From Phycisphaerae bacterium (GTDB lineage: Bacteria > Planctomycetota > Phycisphaerae > UBA1845 > UTPLA1): a stretch of 64,000 nt of DNA. Shown one piece after another: positions 1 through 8,911 of the stretch; positions within the stretch are counted from its first letter, which is position 1; every line of letters begins with the position of its first letter. The translations under genes were made by a program, and so were the position numbers. Under the pieces are notes generated by a model that was not told the DNA's origin, did not search any database, and was given only the letters and a program-made list of their open reading frames with translations. The DNA is taken from assembly GCA_035275405.1 (NCBI GenBank), contig DATEMU010000012.1, positions 434,001-498,000 on the forward strand, given 5' to 3'.

Positions 1-242
1 ACCTGGTGGGCAACAACCGCAAAGAGCGGAGCAGCCGGCGAAAAGTCAAGTGCGTGGTCGTGCGGACTCGATCGCCGGTGCGGCGGCCGGACGGCAGCTA
101 CGTTCGGTTCGACACCAACGCGGCGGTGATTATCGACGAGGAAAAGAATCCCAAAGGGACGCGCATTTTCGGGGCGGTCGCCCGGGAGCTGCGGGACAAG
201 GGGTTCATGAAGATCGTTTCGTTGGCCACCGAGGTCGTTTAG
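1..242 (+). CDS. rplN: 50S ribosomal protein L14, C-terminal part (5' end outside window)
   Basis: This is the C-terminal two thirds of large-subunit protein L14, which binds 23S rRNA at the subunit interface. The frame is open from base 3 to a TAG at 240-242, and its start lies upstream of the window. The visible part carries the hallmark stretch VVVRT, RRPDGS, RFD.NA, GTRIFG and FMKI.SLA of the L14 family. A GTG at position 6 is an internal valine codon and not the true start. It is followed after about 25 bases by rplX, the usual spc-operon order. Confidence 0.97.
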   Translation, partial: LVGNNRKERSSRRKVKCVVVRTRSPVRRPDGSYVRFDTNAAVIIDEEKNPKGTRIFGAVARELRDKGFMKIVSLATEVV

Positions 243-267
243 GGCCTCGGGCGGCGATAGGTGAATG

Positions 268-618
268 ATGGCGGCGAAGGTCAGAAAGAACGATCGAGTT
301 GAAGTGCTCTCCGGCGATCACAAGGGAGAGCAGGGGCGCGTCCTGCGCGTAGATCCGGTGAAGAACCGAGTGTTCATCGAGGGAGTGAACCTGGTTTACC
401 GGCACCTGCGGCCGAGCCGGACGAACCCGCAGGGCGGGCGTATCCGCAAGGAGGCGCCGGTGCATATCTCCAACGTCATGCCGGTTGATCCGAAGACCGG
501 GCGGGGGAGCCGGGTGCACTTCGAGGTTGACCGGGACAAGAGCGGGAAGGTGACGGGGAAGCGACGGGTGAGCAAGGGCGGTACGGCATTGGAAGAAGCG
601 AAGGCGGCGGCGAAGTAA
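268..618 (+). CDS. rplX: 50S ribosomal protein L24
   Basis: L24 is an assembly-initiating protein of the large subunit. The N-terminal KOW motif is clear (MAAKVRKNDRVEVL, then GDHKGEQGRV at about residues 17-26), followed by the conserved VFIEGVNLV segment and ISNV. The protein has 116 residues, slightly longer than the usual 100-105 because of a Lys/Arg/Ala-rich tail. There are two adjacent ATG codons at 265 and 268. I prefer 268 because it gives a normal spacing from the AGG of the ribosome binding site and a typical MAAK start. It lies between rplN and rplE in the standard order. Confidence 0.95.
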   Translation: MAAKVRKNDRVEVLSGDHKGEQGRVLRVDPVKNRVFIEGVNLVYRHLRPSRTNPQGGRIRKEAPVHISNVMPVDPKTGRGSRVHFEVDRDKSGKVTGKRRVSKGGTALEEAKAAAK

Positions 619-663
619 GGACGACGAGGCGCGCGGCGCGAACAGCCGCGGCGGGTAACGAAC

Positions 664-1218
664 ATGGCTCGGCTACTTGAGAAATACAAGACGCAGGTTC
701 TTCCGGAGCTGCAGAAGGAATTCGGACGGACGAACCGGCTTTCGATACCGAAACTGGAAAAGATCGTGGTGTCGATGGGTGTCGGCAAGGCGGTCGCGGA
801 AAAGAAGCGGATTGACTCGGCCCAGAAAGAGCTTTCGCAGATCACCGGCCAGAAGCCGGTTGTCTGCCGGGCCCGCAAGGCGGTGTCGAATTTCAAGCTG
901 CGCGAGGACATGCCGATCGGCGTGATGGTGACGCTTCGCGGGCAGCGGATGTACGAATTTCTGGACCGGGTGATCAGCATCGCGATCCCGCGTATTCGCG
1001 ACTTTCGGGGGTTGAACCCGAACAGCTTCGACGGTCGCGGGAACTACAACATGGGCCTGACGGAACAGACGGTGTTTCCGGAAGTGGACGCGGACAAGGT
1101 GGAGTTTCAGCAGGGGATGAACATCACCCTGGTGACGAGCGCGCGGAACGACGCGGAGAGCCGGCGGCTGTTGATGCTGATGGGCATGCCGTTCCGGCGG
1201 GATGAGAAGGAATCGTAG
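664..1218 (+). CDS. rplE: 50S ribosomal protein L5
   Basis: L5 binds 5S rRNA and helps form the central protuberance. The 184-residue product has the family features: an N-terminal helix with LLEKYK, then PKLEKIVVSMGVG, the GQKPVVCRARKAVSNFKLRE loop, the IPRIRDFRG motif and a C-terminal MGMPF. Its length matches the family. The ATG at 664 follows a 45-base spacer after rplX. The next gene (rpsN) is separated by a spacer holding a perfect palindrome at 1240-1260. Confidence 0.97.
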   Translation: MARLLEKYKTQVLPELQKEFGRTNRLSIPKLEKIVVSMGVGKAVAEKKRIDSAQKELSQITGQKPVVCRARKAVSNFKLREDMPIGVMVTLRGQRMYEFLDRVISIAIPRIRDFRGLNPNSFDGRGNYNMGLTEQTVFPEVDADKVEFQQGMNITLVTSARNDAESRRLLMLMGMPFRRDEKES

Positions 1219-1239
1219 GTTTATCCTGTAAGAGGATTT

Positions 1240-1260
1240 GCACCGGCTATTAGCCGGTGC
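1240..1260. repeat. Palindromic repeat, family A (perfect copy), before rpsN
   Basis: The perfect inverted repeat GCACCGGCTA / TAGCCGGTGC has arms of 10 bases around a single T. It is followed by CCACAC, then by the GAGGT ribosome binding site of rpsN. The distance from hairpin end to the rpsN ATG is 17 bases. Related copies stand before rplF, rpsE, rplO and pilC and inside two pilin-like genes. The arms are unlike a terminator because no T-run follows. Confidence 0.85.
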
Positions 1261-1277
1261 CACACGCGAGGTCGTTG

Positions 1278-1463
1278 ATGGCGAGAAAGTGCTGGAGGAT
1301 CAAGGCCGCGGCGAAGCCGAAATTCGCGGTGCGCGGCTATACGCGATGCCTGGTGTGCGGGCGGTCGCGCGCGGTTTACAAGAAGTTCAAGTTGTGCCGG
1401 TTGTGTTTCCGGTCCCTGGCGCTGGAAGGGAAGATCCCCGGCGTACGGAAGGCGAGCTGGTAA
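1278..1463 (+). CDS. rpsN: 30S ribosomal protein S14, zinc-binding type
   Basis: This is the short (61-residue) zinc-binding form of S14, a small-subunit head protein. Four cysteines at residues 24, 27, 40 and 43 (CLVC and CRLC) form the zinc knuckle, and the LCR.CFR and KASW ending is typical of the family. The start is the ATG at 1278, placed by the GAGGT site at 1268-1272. A GTG at 1257 would start inside the palindromic repeat and add residues no S14 has. It lies between rplE and rpsH as expected. Confidence 0.96.
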   Translation: MARKCWRIKAAAKPKFAVRGYTRCLVCGRSRAVYKKFKLCRLCFRSLALEGKIPGVRKASW

Positions 1464-1481
1464 GCGAGGTAGAGAACGAGC

Positions 1482-1880
1482 ATGTGGAGTGACCCGATCG
1501 CCGATTTATTGACCCAGCTTCGGAACGGCCTGCGCAATCATGCGAAGCAGGTGACGCTGCCGTACAGCCGCGTGAAGATCGCCATCTGCAACGTGTTCAA
1601 GGAGGAGGGGTACGTTTCGGAGGTTGAAAAGATTCCGGGCACGGCCGGCCGGGACCTGCTGCGCGTGACGCTTAAGTATGGGCCGCGCGGCGAGCAGGTG
1701 TGGACGCACGTTCGGCGGGAGAGCAAGGTCGGATGCCGCAAGTACGTGGGCGCGAACGAGATTCCGCGGGTGCTCAACGGGATGGGCATCTCGGTGTTGT
1801 CTACGAGCCACGGCGTCATGAGCGATCGGAAGTGCCGGGAGAAGAAGATCGGCGGCGAGTTGATTTGCACGGCGTATTAG
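1482..1880 (+). CDS. rpsH: 30S ribosomal protein S8
   Basis: S8 is a primary 16S rRNA-binding protein and, in E. coli, the translational repressor of the spc operon. The 132-residue product shows DPIADLLTQLRNG at the N terminus, an internal LPYSRVK segment, and the C-terminal STSHGVMSDRKCREKKIGGE block that contacts rRNA helix 21. It starts 18 bases after rpsN. The length is normal. Confidence 0.97.
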   Translation: MWSDPIADLLTQLRNGLRNHAKQVTLPYSRVKIAICNVFKEEGYVSEVEKIPGTAGRDLLRVTLKYGPRGEQVWTHVRRESKVGCRKYVGANEIPRVLNGMGISVLSTSHGVMSDRKCREKKIGGELICTAY

Positions 1881-1881
1881 T

Positions 1882-1900
1882 CACCGGCGATTAGCCGGTA
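1882..1900. repeat. Palindromic repeat, family A (degenerate copy), before rplF
   Basis: CACCGGC at 1882-1888 and GCCGGTA at 1894-1900 form an inverted repeat with one mismatch, followed by CCAGACAGGG where other copies have CCACACAAGG. The AGGG at 1907-1910 is the rplF ribosome binding site. The hairpin ends 18 bases before the rplF ATG, matching the spacing of the other copies. Confidence 0.65.
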
Positions 1901-1918
1901 CCAGACAGGGTAGCGACG

Positions 1919-2509
1919 ATGTCACGTGTTGGAAAAAAACCGATTGCCTTGCCGACCGGGGTCAAGGTGGACGTCAAGGGCAGCGCCGTCAGCGTGACGG
2001 GCCCGAAGGGGACGCTGTCGTGGTCTCATGCGGCCGGGGTCAGCGTATCGCAGGCAGGCGGGTCGAGTTCGATCCAGGTGACGCGGGCGTCGGACAGCTC
2101 CAAGCATCGTGCCCTGCACGGGACGACGCGGGCGTTGATTCAAAACATGATCGTCGGCGTGTCGCAGGGCTACGAAGAGAAGATGGAGATTTACGGGACC
2201 GGTTACGGCTGCTCCGTGTCGGGTCAGACGCTGAATTTGACGGTGGGTTACTCGCACCCGATCGCGCTGCAGATCCCGGCGGGGGTCAAGGTGTCGATTG
2301 ATGTGCCGGCGACGAAAGGCGATGAGACGCCGGCGAAGCTGACGGTCACGGGGATCGACAAGCAGGTGGTGGGTCAGTTCGCGCGTTCGATCAAGGACGC
2401 TCGGCACCCCGAGCCGTACAAGGGCAAGGGCGTTCGTTATGCGGGTGAGCAGATCAAGCGGAAGGCGGGCAAGGCCTTCGCCGGCGCAGGCGGCGGGGCG
2501 GGCGGCTGA
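1919..2509 (+). CDS. rplF: 50S ribosomal protein L6
   Basis: L6 lies near the factor-binding site of the large subunit. The start MSRVGKKPIALP and the duplicated L6 fold are clear, including the C-terminal signature RYAGEQIKRKAGKA (family form: RY.gE.v..K.GK). The protein is 196 residues, about 15-20 longer than usual, because of a Gly/Ala-rich tail after that signature. The ATG at 1919 follows AGGG at 1907-1910. Confidence 0.96.
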   Translation: MSRVGKKPIALPTGVKVDVKGSAVSVTGPKGTLSWSHAAGVSVSQAGGSSSIQVTRASDSSKHRALHGTTRALIQNMIVGVSQGYEEKMEIYGTGYGCSVSGQTLNLTVGYSHPIALQIPAGVKVSIDVPATKGDETPAKLTVTGIDKQVVGQFARSIKDARHPEPYKGKGVRYAGEQIKRKAGKAFAGAGGGAGG

Positions 2510-2526
2510 TCGCCCAAGGTGAGATT

Positions 2527-2895
2527 GTGAACGCAAGAGCATTGAAAAAGACGAGATTGCAGCGGCGCAAGCGACACGTTCGCCATCGGATCTTCGGGAC
2601 GCCGGAGCGGCCGCGACTGTCCGTGAGCCGGAGTCTGCGGCACATCAGCGCGCAGCTGGTGGACGATACGACCGGACGAACGCTTTGCGCGGCGGGGACG
2701 AACACGAAGTCGCTGTCTGGGCAGGTGACGAACGGGGCGAATTGCAAGGCGGCGGCGCTGGTGGGGCAGGTCCTGGCGGAACAGGCGGTGATGCACGGGA
2801 TCAAGCAGGTGGCGTTCGACCGGAATGGGCGGCGGTATCACGGGCGGATCAAGGCGCTGGCGGACGCGGCTCGCAAGACGGGATTGGTATTTTAG
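2527..2895 (+). CDS. rplR: 50S ribosomal protein L18
   Basis: L18 binds 5S rRNA together with L5. The 122-residue product has the basic N terminus (KKTRLQRRKRHVRHRI), GTPERPRLSV, the HISAQLVDD segment, and the C-terminal FDRNGRRYHGRIKALADAAR signature. The start is GTG at 2527, 17 bases after rplF, with AAGGTGAG as the ribosome binding site. Confidence 0.96.
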   Translation: MNARALKKTRLQRRKRHVRHRIFGTPERPRLSVSRSLRHISAQLVDDTTGRTLCAAGTNTKSLSGQVTNGANCKAAALVGQVLAEQAVMHGIKQVAFDRNGRRYHGRIKALADAARKTGLVF

Positions 2896-2920
2896 GCGGA
2901 TGCCTAAAGGGTAAAGCAAT

Positions 2921-2941
2921 GCACCGGCAATTAGCCGGTGC
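2921..2941. repeat. Palindromic repeat, family A, before rpsE
   Basis: GCACCGGCAA and TAGCCGGTGC flank one T, with nine of ten arm positions paired. The tail CACACAAGG carries the AAGG that serves as the rpsE ribosome binding site. There are 20 bases from hairpin end to the rpsE ATG. Confidence 0.8.
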
Positions 2942-2961
2942 CACACAAGGCCGGGTGATTG

Positions 2962-3483
2962 ATGGCGAAAATGGGTAGAGGCCGGCAGCAGCAAAGCGGG
3001 GAAGCGCAAGAAGGCCCGTCGTACGACGACAACGTGGTCAAGGTTTATCGCTGCGCGAAAGTGGTCAAGGGCGGCCGACGGTTCAGCTTTGCGGCGCTGG
3101 TGGTGGTGGGGGATCGGAACGGCCGCGTAGGGTACGGCTACGGCAAGGCCAACGAAGTGCCCTCGGCGGTCGAAAAGGGCCGCAAACAGGCGACGCGGTC
3201 TATGCGACCGGTGCGTCTGAGCGGGTCGACGATTCCGCATACGGTGATGGGGCGGTTCGGATCGAGCAAGGTGCGGCTCCTGCCGGCGAGCGAGGGAACG
3301 GGCGTGATCGCGGGGACGAGCGTTCGGGCGGTGTTGGAGCTGGCGGGCGTCCATGATTGCCTGACGAAGGTGTACGGATCGACGAGCCCCAAGAACCTGG
3401 TTAAGGCGACGTTTGACGCGCTGGAGACGTTGCGGGATCGATCGATGATTGAGCAGTTGCGGGGCGTGAGCATAGCGGGTTAG
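2962..3483 (+). CDS. rpsE: 30S ribosomal protein S5
   Basis: S5 is a fidelity protein of the small subunit. The dsRNA-binding N domain (VVKVYRCAKVVKGGRRFSF, VVGDRNGRVGYGYGKA.EV) and the C domain (LPASEGTGVIAG, VLELAGV.D.LTK.YGS..P.N) are complete in 173 residues. The ATG at 2962 is preferred over the TTG just before it. Downstream, rplO follows directly, so rpmD (L30), which often lies here, is absent. Confidence 0.97.
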   Translation: MAKMGRGRQQQSGEAQEGPSYDDNVVKVYRCAKVVKGGRRFSFAALVVVGDRNGRVGYGYGKANEVPSAVEKGRKQATRSMRPVRLSGSTIPHTVMGRFGSSKVRLLPASEGTGVIAGTSVRAVLELAGVHDCLTKVYGSTSPKNLVKATFDALETLRDRSMIEQLRGVSIAG

Positions 3484-3490
3484 TGACATC

Positions 3491-3516
3491 GGCAGGTCTC
3501 GAAGGCTCGACCTGCC
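3491..3516. repeat. Inverted repeat, family B, rpsE-rplO spacer
   Basis: GGCAGGTC at 3491-3498 and GACCTGCC at 3509-3516 form a perfect 8-base stem with a 10-base loop. It lies directly against the family A palindrome at 3517, so the 70-base spacer is almost entirely two tandem hairpins. A partial copy of the left half (GGCAGGTC.CGA.GGCTCG) occurs at 56345, just after ygfZ. Confidence 0.75.
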
Positions 3517-3537
3517 GCACCGGCTATAAGCCGGTGC
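3517..3537. repeat. Palindromic repeat, family A, before rplO
   Basis: GCACCGGCTA and AAGCCGGTGC flank one T, with nine of ten positions paired. It is followed by CACACAAGAGGA, which contains the rplO ribosome binding site. The hairpin ends 16 bases before the rplO ATG. Confidence 0.8.
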
Positions 3538-3553
3538 CACACAAGAGGACGCG

Positions 3554-4207
3554 ATGAACATCACAGAAGTGACAACCCAGGTCGGCGCCCATCGGAAGCG
3601 TCGGCGCGTCGGGCGCGGCGAGGGGAGCGGCTGGGGCAAGACGTCGGGCCGCGGCCACAAGGGTCAGGGCGCGCGGAGCGGCGGGACCCAGGGCGGCCGG
3701 TTGATTGGCGAGGGCGGCGTGTTTCCGCTGTTTCGGCGATTGCCGAAGGTGGGGTTCAACAACAAGAACTTCCGGACGGAATATCAGATTGTCAACCTGG
3801 CGGACCTGGAGTCGCGGTTTGAGAGCGGCGGTCACGTGACGGCGGCGGCGCTTGCGGAGATTGGCCTGATTCGGGACGCGAAGGGGCCGGTGAAAGTGCT
3901 CGGCGACGGCGAGATCAAGAAGAAGCTGGTCGTGGAGGCGGAACGTTTCAGCGCGCAAGCGGCGGCGAAGATCGAGGCGTGCGGCGGGACCCTGAAGCGG
4001 CTCGGCCCGCAGCCGAAGAAGAAGTTCATCAAGCGGCCGAAGCCGGCGCCGGTCAAGACGGAAGGCAAGGCCGAGGGTGGGGCGAAAGACGCCGGCGCCA
4101 AGGATGAGACCGAGGCGCCCAAGAAGGCGAAGGCGAAAAAGAAGCCGGAGGCCGAGGGTCAGGCGGGCGGCGGCAAGGAAAAGAAAAAGGAAAAGAAACC
4201 AGACTAG
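3554..4207 (+). CDS. rplO: 50S ribosomal protein L15 with long basic/acidic tail
   Basis: L15 is a late-assembly protein of the large subunit. The first 145 residues are standard: the Gly/Arg-rich N terminus (RRRVGRGEGSGWGKTSGRG, GQGARSG), FEGGQ-like GTQGGRL, PKVGF and the C-terminal core. About 70 extra residues follow, made almost only of Lys, Ala, Glu, Gly and Pro, giving 217 residues against the usual 145-150. The tail has no domain I recognise and is likely disordered. Similar low-complexity tails end L24, L17 and RpoA in this operon. It is followed by secY after 50 bases. Confidence 0.95.
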   Translation: MNITEVTTQVGAHRKRRRVGRGEGSGWGKTSGRGHKGQGARSGGTQGGRLIGEGGVFPLFRRLPKVGFNNKNFRTEYQIVNLADLESRFESGGHVTAAALAEIGLIRDAKGPVKVLGDGEIKKKLVVEAERFSAQAAAKIEACGGTLKRLGPQPKKKFIKRPKPAPVKTEGKAEGGAKDAGAKDETEAPKKAKAKKKPEAEGQAGGGKEKKKEKKPD

Positions 4208-4257
4208 GCCGGCCGGTCTGCGGGAGTCGCAGCCGCCGAGCGGGATGATCGATCGAC

Positions 4258-5660
<1,403 letters not shown>

Positions 5661-5664
<4 letters not shown>

Positions 5665-6308
5665 ATGTGGTGCTCCTCGGCCCGCCGGGCGCCGGCAAGG
5701 GAACGCAGGCGGTGGGAATCGCGCAGGCTTTCAGCCTGGTGCATCTGTCGAGCGGCGACATTCTCCGGGCGGAGCGCAAGGCGAAGACGCCGCTCGGCCA
5801 GAAGGCGCAGGACTATATGGATCGCGGCGTCCTGGTGCCCGACGACTTGATCCTGGCGATGATGTCGGAGCACATCGGCCGGATCCCCGCAGGCGGCGGG
5901 TTTTTGTTGGACGGGTTTCCGCGGACGGTGGCGCAGGCGGAGGGCCTGGATGAGCGCCTTGCGGCGAAGGATCGGCGGATCGACGTGGTGGTGAACATGG
6001 AGATCGCGGATGAAGAAGTGACGCGGCGCCTGACAGGCCGCTGGTCCTGCCCGCAGGATGGCCGGATCTATCATGAGGAATTTTCCCCGCCGGCGTCGGC
6101 GGGTCGGTGTGACGATTGCGGAACGGCGCTGACGCGTCGCAAGGATGACGAGCCGGAGGTGGTTTCGCAAAGGCTGCGGACGTACCACGCGGAAACGAAG
6201 CCGCTGGTGGACTATTATCAAGATCGCGGCGTGCTACGCTCGGTGGATGCGAGCGGGGCCGTTTCGGCCGTGACCGCCGCCATCCAAAAGGTCTGTCAGG
6301 GCAGATGA
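5661..6308 (+). CDS. adk: Adenylate kinase
   Basis: Adenylate kinase interconverts ATP + AMP and 2 ADP. The P-loop GPPGAGKGTQA is at residues 7-17, and the AMP-binding SSGD...R and LDGFPRT motifs follow. The LID is the long type with a probable metal site: CPQD and CDDC supply three Cys and one Asp where many have four Cys. It has 215 residues, normal for the long form. The GTG start at 5661 overlaps the secY stop. Confidence 0.97.
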
Positions 6309-6361
6309 GAGAAACGGCAGCGTATGCCACGCGGAGGTCTTCTGACGAGGGCAGGCAGGTC

Positions 6362-7141
6362 ATGCCGGTCCTGAAAAGCGCGCGCGAGATCGGACTGATC
6401 CGCGATGCCGGCCGGGTGGTGTACCGGGTCTTGCAGGCGATGCGTGAGTTGACGCGGCCGGGCGTGACGACCGGCGAACTGGGCCGCGTGGCGGACGAGA
6501 TGATCACGGCGGCGGGCGGCGAGGCGCTCTTCAAGGGCGTCCAGACGAACGCGACGAAGTTTCCGTTTCCGGCGGCGATTTGCGCGAGCGTGAATGAACA
6601 GGTGGTGCACGGGATTCCCGGCGATCGCGTGCTCAAGCCGGGCGATGTGATCAGTATCGACTGCGGCGTCCGACTGCGAGGGTATTGCGGCGACTCGGCG
6701 ACGACGATTCCTGTGGGACGGGTATCGGCGGAGACGCAGCGGCTGTTGGATACGACGGCGTATTCGCTGGACATGGCGCTGTCGGAGATGCGGCCCGGGC
6801 GGATGTGGAGCGAGATTGCCGGACAGGTGCAGTCGTATGTGGAGTCGCACGGTTTTTCGGTGGTGCGAGAGTTCGTCGGCCACGGGATCGGGCAGCAGAT
6901 GCACGAGGAGCCGAAGGTCCCGAACTACACGGACCGGAAGCAGCGAAAGCAAGACTTCCGGCTGGTGCCGGGCCTGGTGATCGCGGTGGAGCCGATGGTG
7001 ACGATGGGCACGGCGCAGGTGAAGAACGGCGACTGGACGGGCTGGCCGCAGGTGACGAAGGATGGGCGCTGGGCGGCGCATTTTGAGCATACGGTGGCGA
7101 TCACGGAGACGGGGATCGACATCCTGACGGACGGCAATTAG
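6362..7141 (+). CDS. map: Methionine aminopeptidase, type I
   Basis: MetAP removes initiator methionine from nascent proteins. The pita-bread fold ligands are all present: Asp100 and Asp111 (SIDCG, GDSA), His174 (GHGIGQQMH), Glu210 (VAVEP) and Glu242 (FEHT), with His83 in the active site (VVHGIP). I start at the ATG 6362 because KSAREIGLIRDAG is where the family begins. An upstream in-frame ATG at 6305 overlaps the adk stop as ATGA and would add 19 residues that do not look conserved. It follows secY-adk in the common order. Confidence 0.95.
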   Translation: MPVLKSAREIGLIRDAGRVVYRVLQAMRELTRPGVTTGELGRVADEMITAAGGEALFKGVQTNATKFPFPAAICASVNEQVVHGIPGDRVLKPGDVISIDCGVRLRGYCGDSATTIPVGRVSAETQRLLDTTAYSLDMALSEMRPGRMWSEIAGQVQSYVESHGFSVVREFVGHGIGQQMHEEPKVPNYTDRKQRKQDFRLVPGLVIAVEPMVTMGTAQVKNGDWTGWPQVTKDGRWAAHFEHTVAITETGIDILTDGN

Positions 7142-7170
7142 CGGCGCGATGAGCGTCGGGAGCGACGGCG

Positions 7171-7287
7171 ATGAAAGTACGAAGCAGCGTGAAGCGGATA
7201 TGCGAGAATTGCAAGGTGATCAAGCGTCGAGGCGTGGTGCGCGTGATTTGTTCGTCGAATCCGCGGCACAAGCAGCGGCAGAGTTAG
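7171..7287 (+). CDS. rpmJ: 50S ribosomal protein L36
   Basis: This is a 38-residue zinc-ribbon ribosomal protein. It reads [19 protein letters not shown], then [17 protein letters not shown]. Cys11, Cys14, Cys27 and His33 are the zinc ligands, as in the common C+ form. It lies 29 bases after map and 29 before rpsM. The infA gene (IF-1), which often precedes it, is not here. Confidence 0.96.
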   Translation: MKVRSSVKRICENCKVIKRRGVVRVICSSNPRHKQRQS

Positions 7288-7316
7288 TCGGGGTTTTGCG
7301 ACGGGAGTAACGGCAG

Positions 7317-7703
7317 ATGCCACGTATCGCAGGCGTTGATATTCCGAATGAGAAGCGCGTGTTGATCGCGCTGCAGTACATTTACGGCATCGGGCCGCAC
7401 CACAGCCAGGCCATCCTCAAAGAGGCGGGGATCGGTCACGACGTGCGGGCGAAGAATCTGACGGAAGATGAGATCAGCCGCGTGGCGGGCATCATCGACC
7501 GCAATTACGTGGTGGAGGGTCAGCTTCGCCGGCAGACGACGCAGAATATTTCGCGGCTCAAGGACATTCAGTGCTACCGGGGAACCCGGCATCGGCGCGG
7601 GTTGCCCGTGCGCGGGCAGCGGACGCGGACGAATGCGCGGACGCGGAAAGGCCCGAAGAAGACGGTGGCCGGGAAGAAGGGCGTGAAGGAATTGCGGAGT
7701 TAA
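7317..7703 (+). CDS. rpsM: 30S ribosomal protein S13
   Basis: S13 is a head protein contacting the P-site tRNA and L5. It has 128 residues with [15 protein letters not shown], the IYGIG helix-hairpin-helix segment, and the basic C terminus [18 protein letters not shown] that reaches the tRNA. It starts at ATG 7317 and is followed by rpsK after 33 bases. Confidence 0.97.
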   Translation: MPRIAGVDIPNEKRVLIALQYIYGIGPHHSQAILKEAGIGHDVRAKNLTEDEISRVAGIIDRNYVVEGQLRRQTTQNISRLKDIQCYRGTRHRRGLPVRGQRTRTNARTRKGPKKTVAGKKGVKELRS

Positions 7704-7736
7704 CCGGGACAGCGGCCCCTGAGGAGACGAGACGAC

Positions 7737-8129
7737 GTGGCAAAGACAGAAGAGAAAAAAGCGAAGCGCAAGACGCGGCGAAACGTGGCGAAGGGGATCG
7801 CGCACGTCAAGGCGACGTTTAACAACACGATGATCACCATCACCGATCTCAACGGCGAGACGCTGTGCTGGCAATCCGCCGGGACGGCGGGGTTCAAGGG
7901 GACGCGGAAGAGCACGCCGTTCGCGGCGCAGCGCGCCGGGGAGTCGGCGGCGAACGCGGCGCGGAAATTCGGCGTGACGGAGATCGAGGTTCGGGTGATG
8001 GGGCCGGGCAGCGGCCGGGAATCGGCGGTATCGGGATTGCAGTCGGGCGGGTTGCGGATTCAGTCCATTGAGGACGTGACGCCGCTGCCGCACAACGGCT
8101 GCCGTCCGGCGCGAAAACGAAGAGTTTAA
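7737..8129 (+). CDS. rpsK: 30S ribosomal protein S11
   Basis: S11 forms the platform of the small subunit. The 130-residue product has [28 protein letters not shown], the [20 protein letters not shown] block, and the C-terminal [13 protein letters not shown] ending. The start is GTG at 7737. The gene sits between rpsM and rpsD as usual. Confidence 0.97.
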   Translation: MAKTEEKKAKRKTRRNVAKGIAHVKATFNNTMITITDLNGETLCWQSAGTAGFKGTRKSTPFAAQRAGESAANAARKFGVTEIEVRVMGPGSGRESAVSGLQSGGLRIQSIEDVTPLPHNGCRPARKRRV

Positions 8130-8153
8130 CGGGAAGATAGTGCAGGAAACGAT

Positions 8154-8789
8154 ATGGGAAGAGATTTAGGTCCATCTTGTCGAAAATGTCGCCGCGAGGG
8201 CATCAAGCTGATGCTCAAGGGTTCGCGGTGCGAAACCGCCAAGTGCCCGATGGAAAAGCCGTCGCGAAACATGCCACCGGGGCAGTCGCGGGCGTTTCGG
8301 CGGGGACAGGCGAGCGAATACGGCAAGCGGCTGCGCGAGACACAGAAGGTCAAGCGGTACTACGGTCTGTGGGACAAACAGTTTCGGCGGTATTTTGAGC
8401 GTGCGCAGCACTCGACGGAGAACACGGGGCGGGCCCTGATGGGGCTGTTGGAACGGCGGTTGGACAACGTGCTGGTGAAGCTCGGGTTTTCGCCGTCGCG
8501 GAAGGCGGCGCGGATTGCGCTGGCGCACAAGCACTTCACGGTCAACGGGGAGTGCGTGAACAAGCCCGGTCTTCTGGTGAAGGTCGGCGATCGGATCAGC
8601 GTTCGTCGCAAGGAAGCGAGCCAGAAGATGGTGCGGGCATGCATGGATGTGGACCCCAACCGATCGGTGCAACCGTGGTTGAAGCTGGATCCGGCGAATC
8701 TGGAGGGGAGCGTGATGGCGCTGCCCAGCCGGGACGATGTGCAGATCCCGGTGGAAGAGCAGTTAATCGTGGAGTTTTGCAGCCGATGA
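8154..8789 (+). CDS. rpsD: 30S ribosomal protein S4, zinc-binding type
   Basis: S4 starts 16S rRNA assembly and in many bacteria represses the alpha operon. The N-terminal domain keeps a four-cysteine zinc site (C9, C12, C26 and C31), the C+ form. The S4 RNA-binding domain follows from about residue 101 (RRLDNVLVKLGF, HFTVNGECVNKP). Its 211 residues are normal. The stop overlaps an ATG as ATGA at 8786, which opens an in-frame extension of the rpoA frame, discussed under rpoA. Confidence 0.97.
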   Translation: MGRDLGPSCRKCRREGIKLMLKGSRCETAKCPMEKPSRNMPPGQSRAFRRGQASEYGKRLRETQKVKRYYGLWDKQFRRYFERAQHSTENTGRALMGLLERRLDNVLVKLGFSPSRKAARIALAHKHFTVNGECVNKPGLLVKVGDRISVRRKEASQKMVRACMDVDPNRSVQPWLKLDPANLEGSVMALPSRDDVQIPVEEQLIVEFCSR

Positions 8790-8911
8790 TGATCGCGGAG
8801 CCCGTCAATCTGGAGTTCCGCCCGTCGGTAGTGATGGACGAAATGCGGCGGCCGATTCCGGCCGGACGCTCTACGCGTGGATGCGGCGCGCATCCCCGGG
8901 AGGTAAGTGCG

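Noticed and set aside
2437-3660. Long open frame (407 codons) on the minus strand across rplR and rpsE
   Set aside because: It is antisense to two certain ribosomal genes. Long antisense frames are expected in GC-rich DNA, and its residue pattern is Arg/His/Pro-rich without any motif.
8552-8911. N-terminal extension of rpoA into rpsD
   Set aside because: Alpha subunits begin at the MRIRWRGLEL block, and a strong ribosome binding site stands right before ATG 8912. The ATG at 8786 overlapping the rpsD stop is noted only as an alternative.
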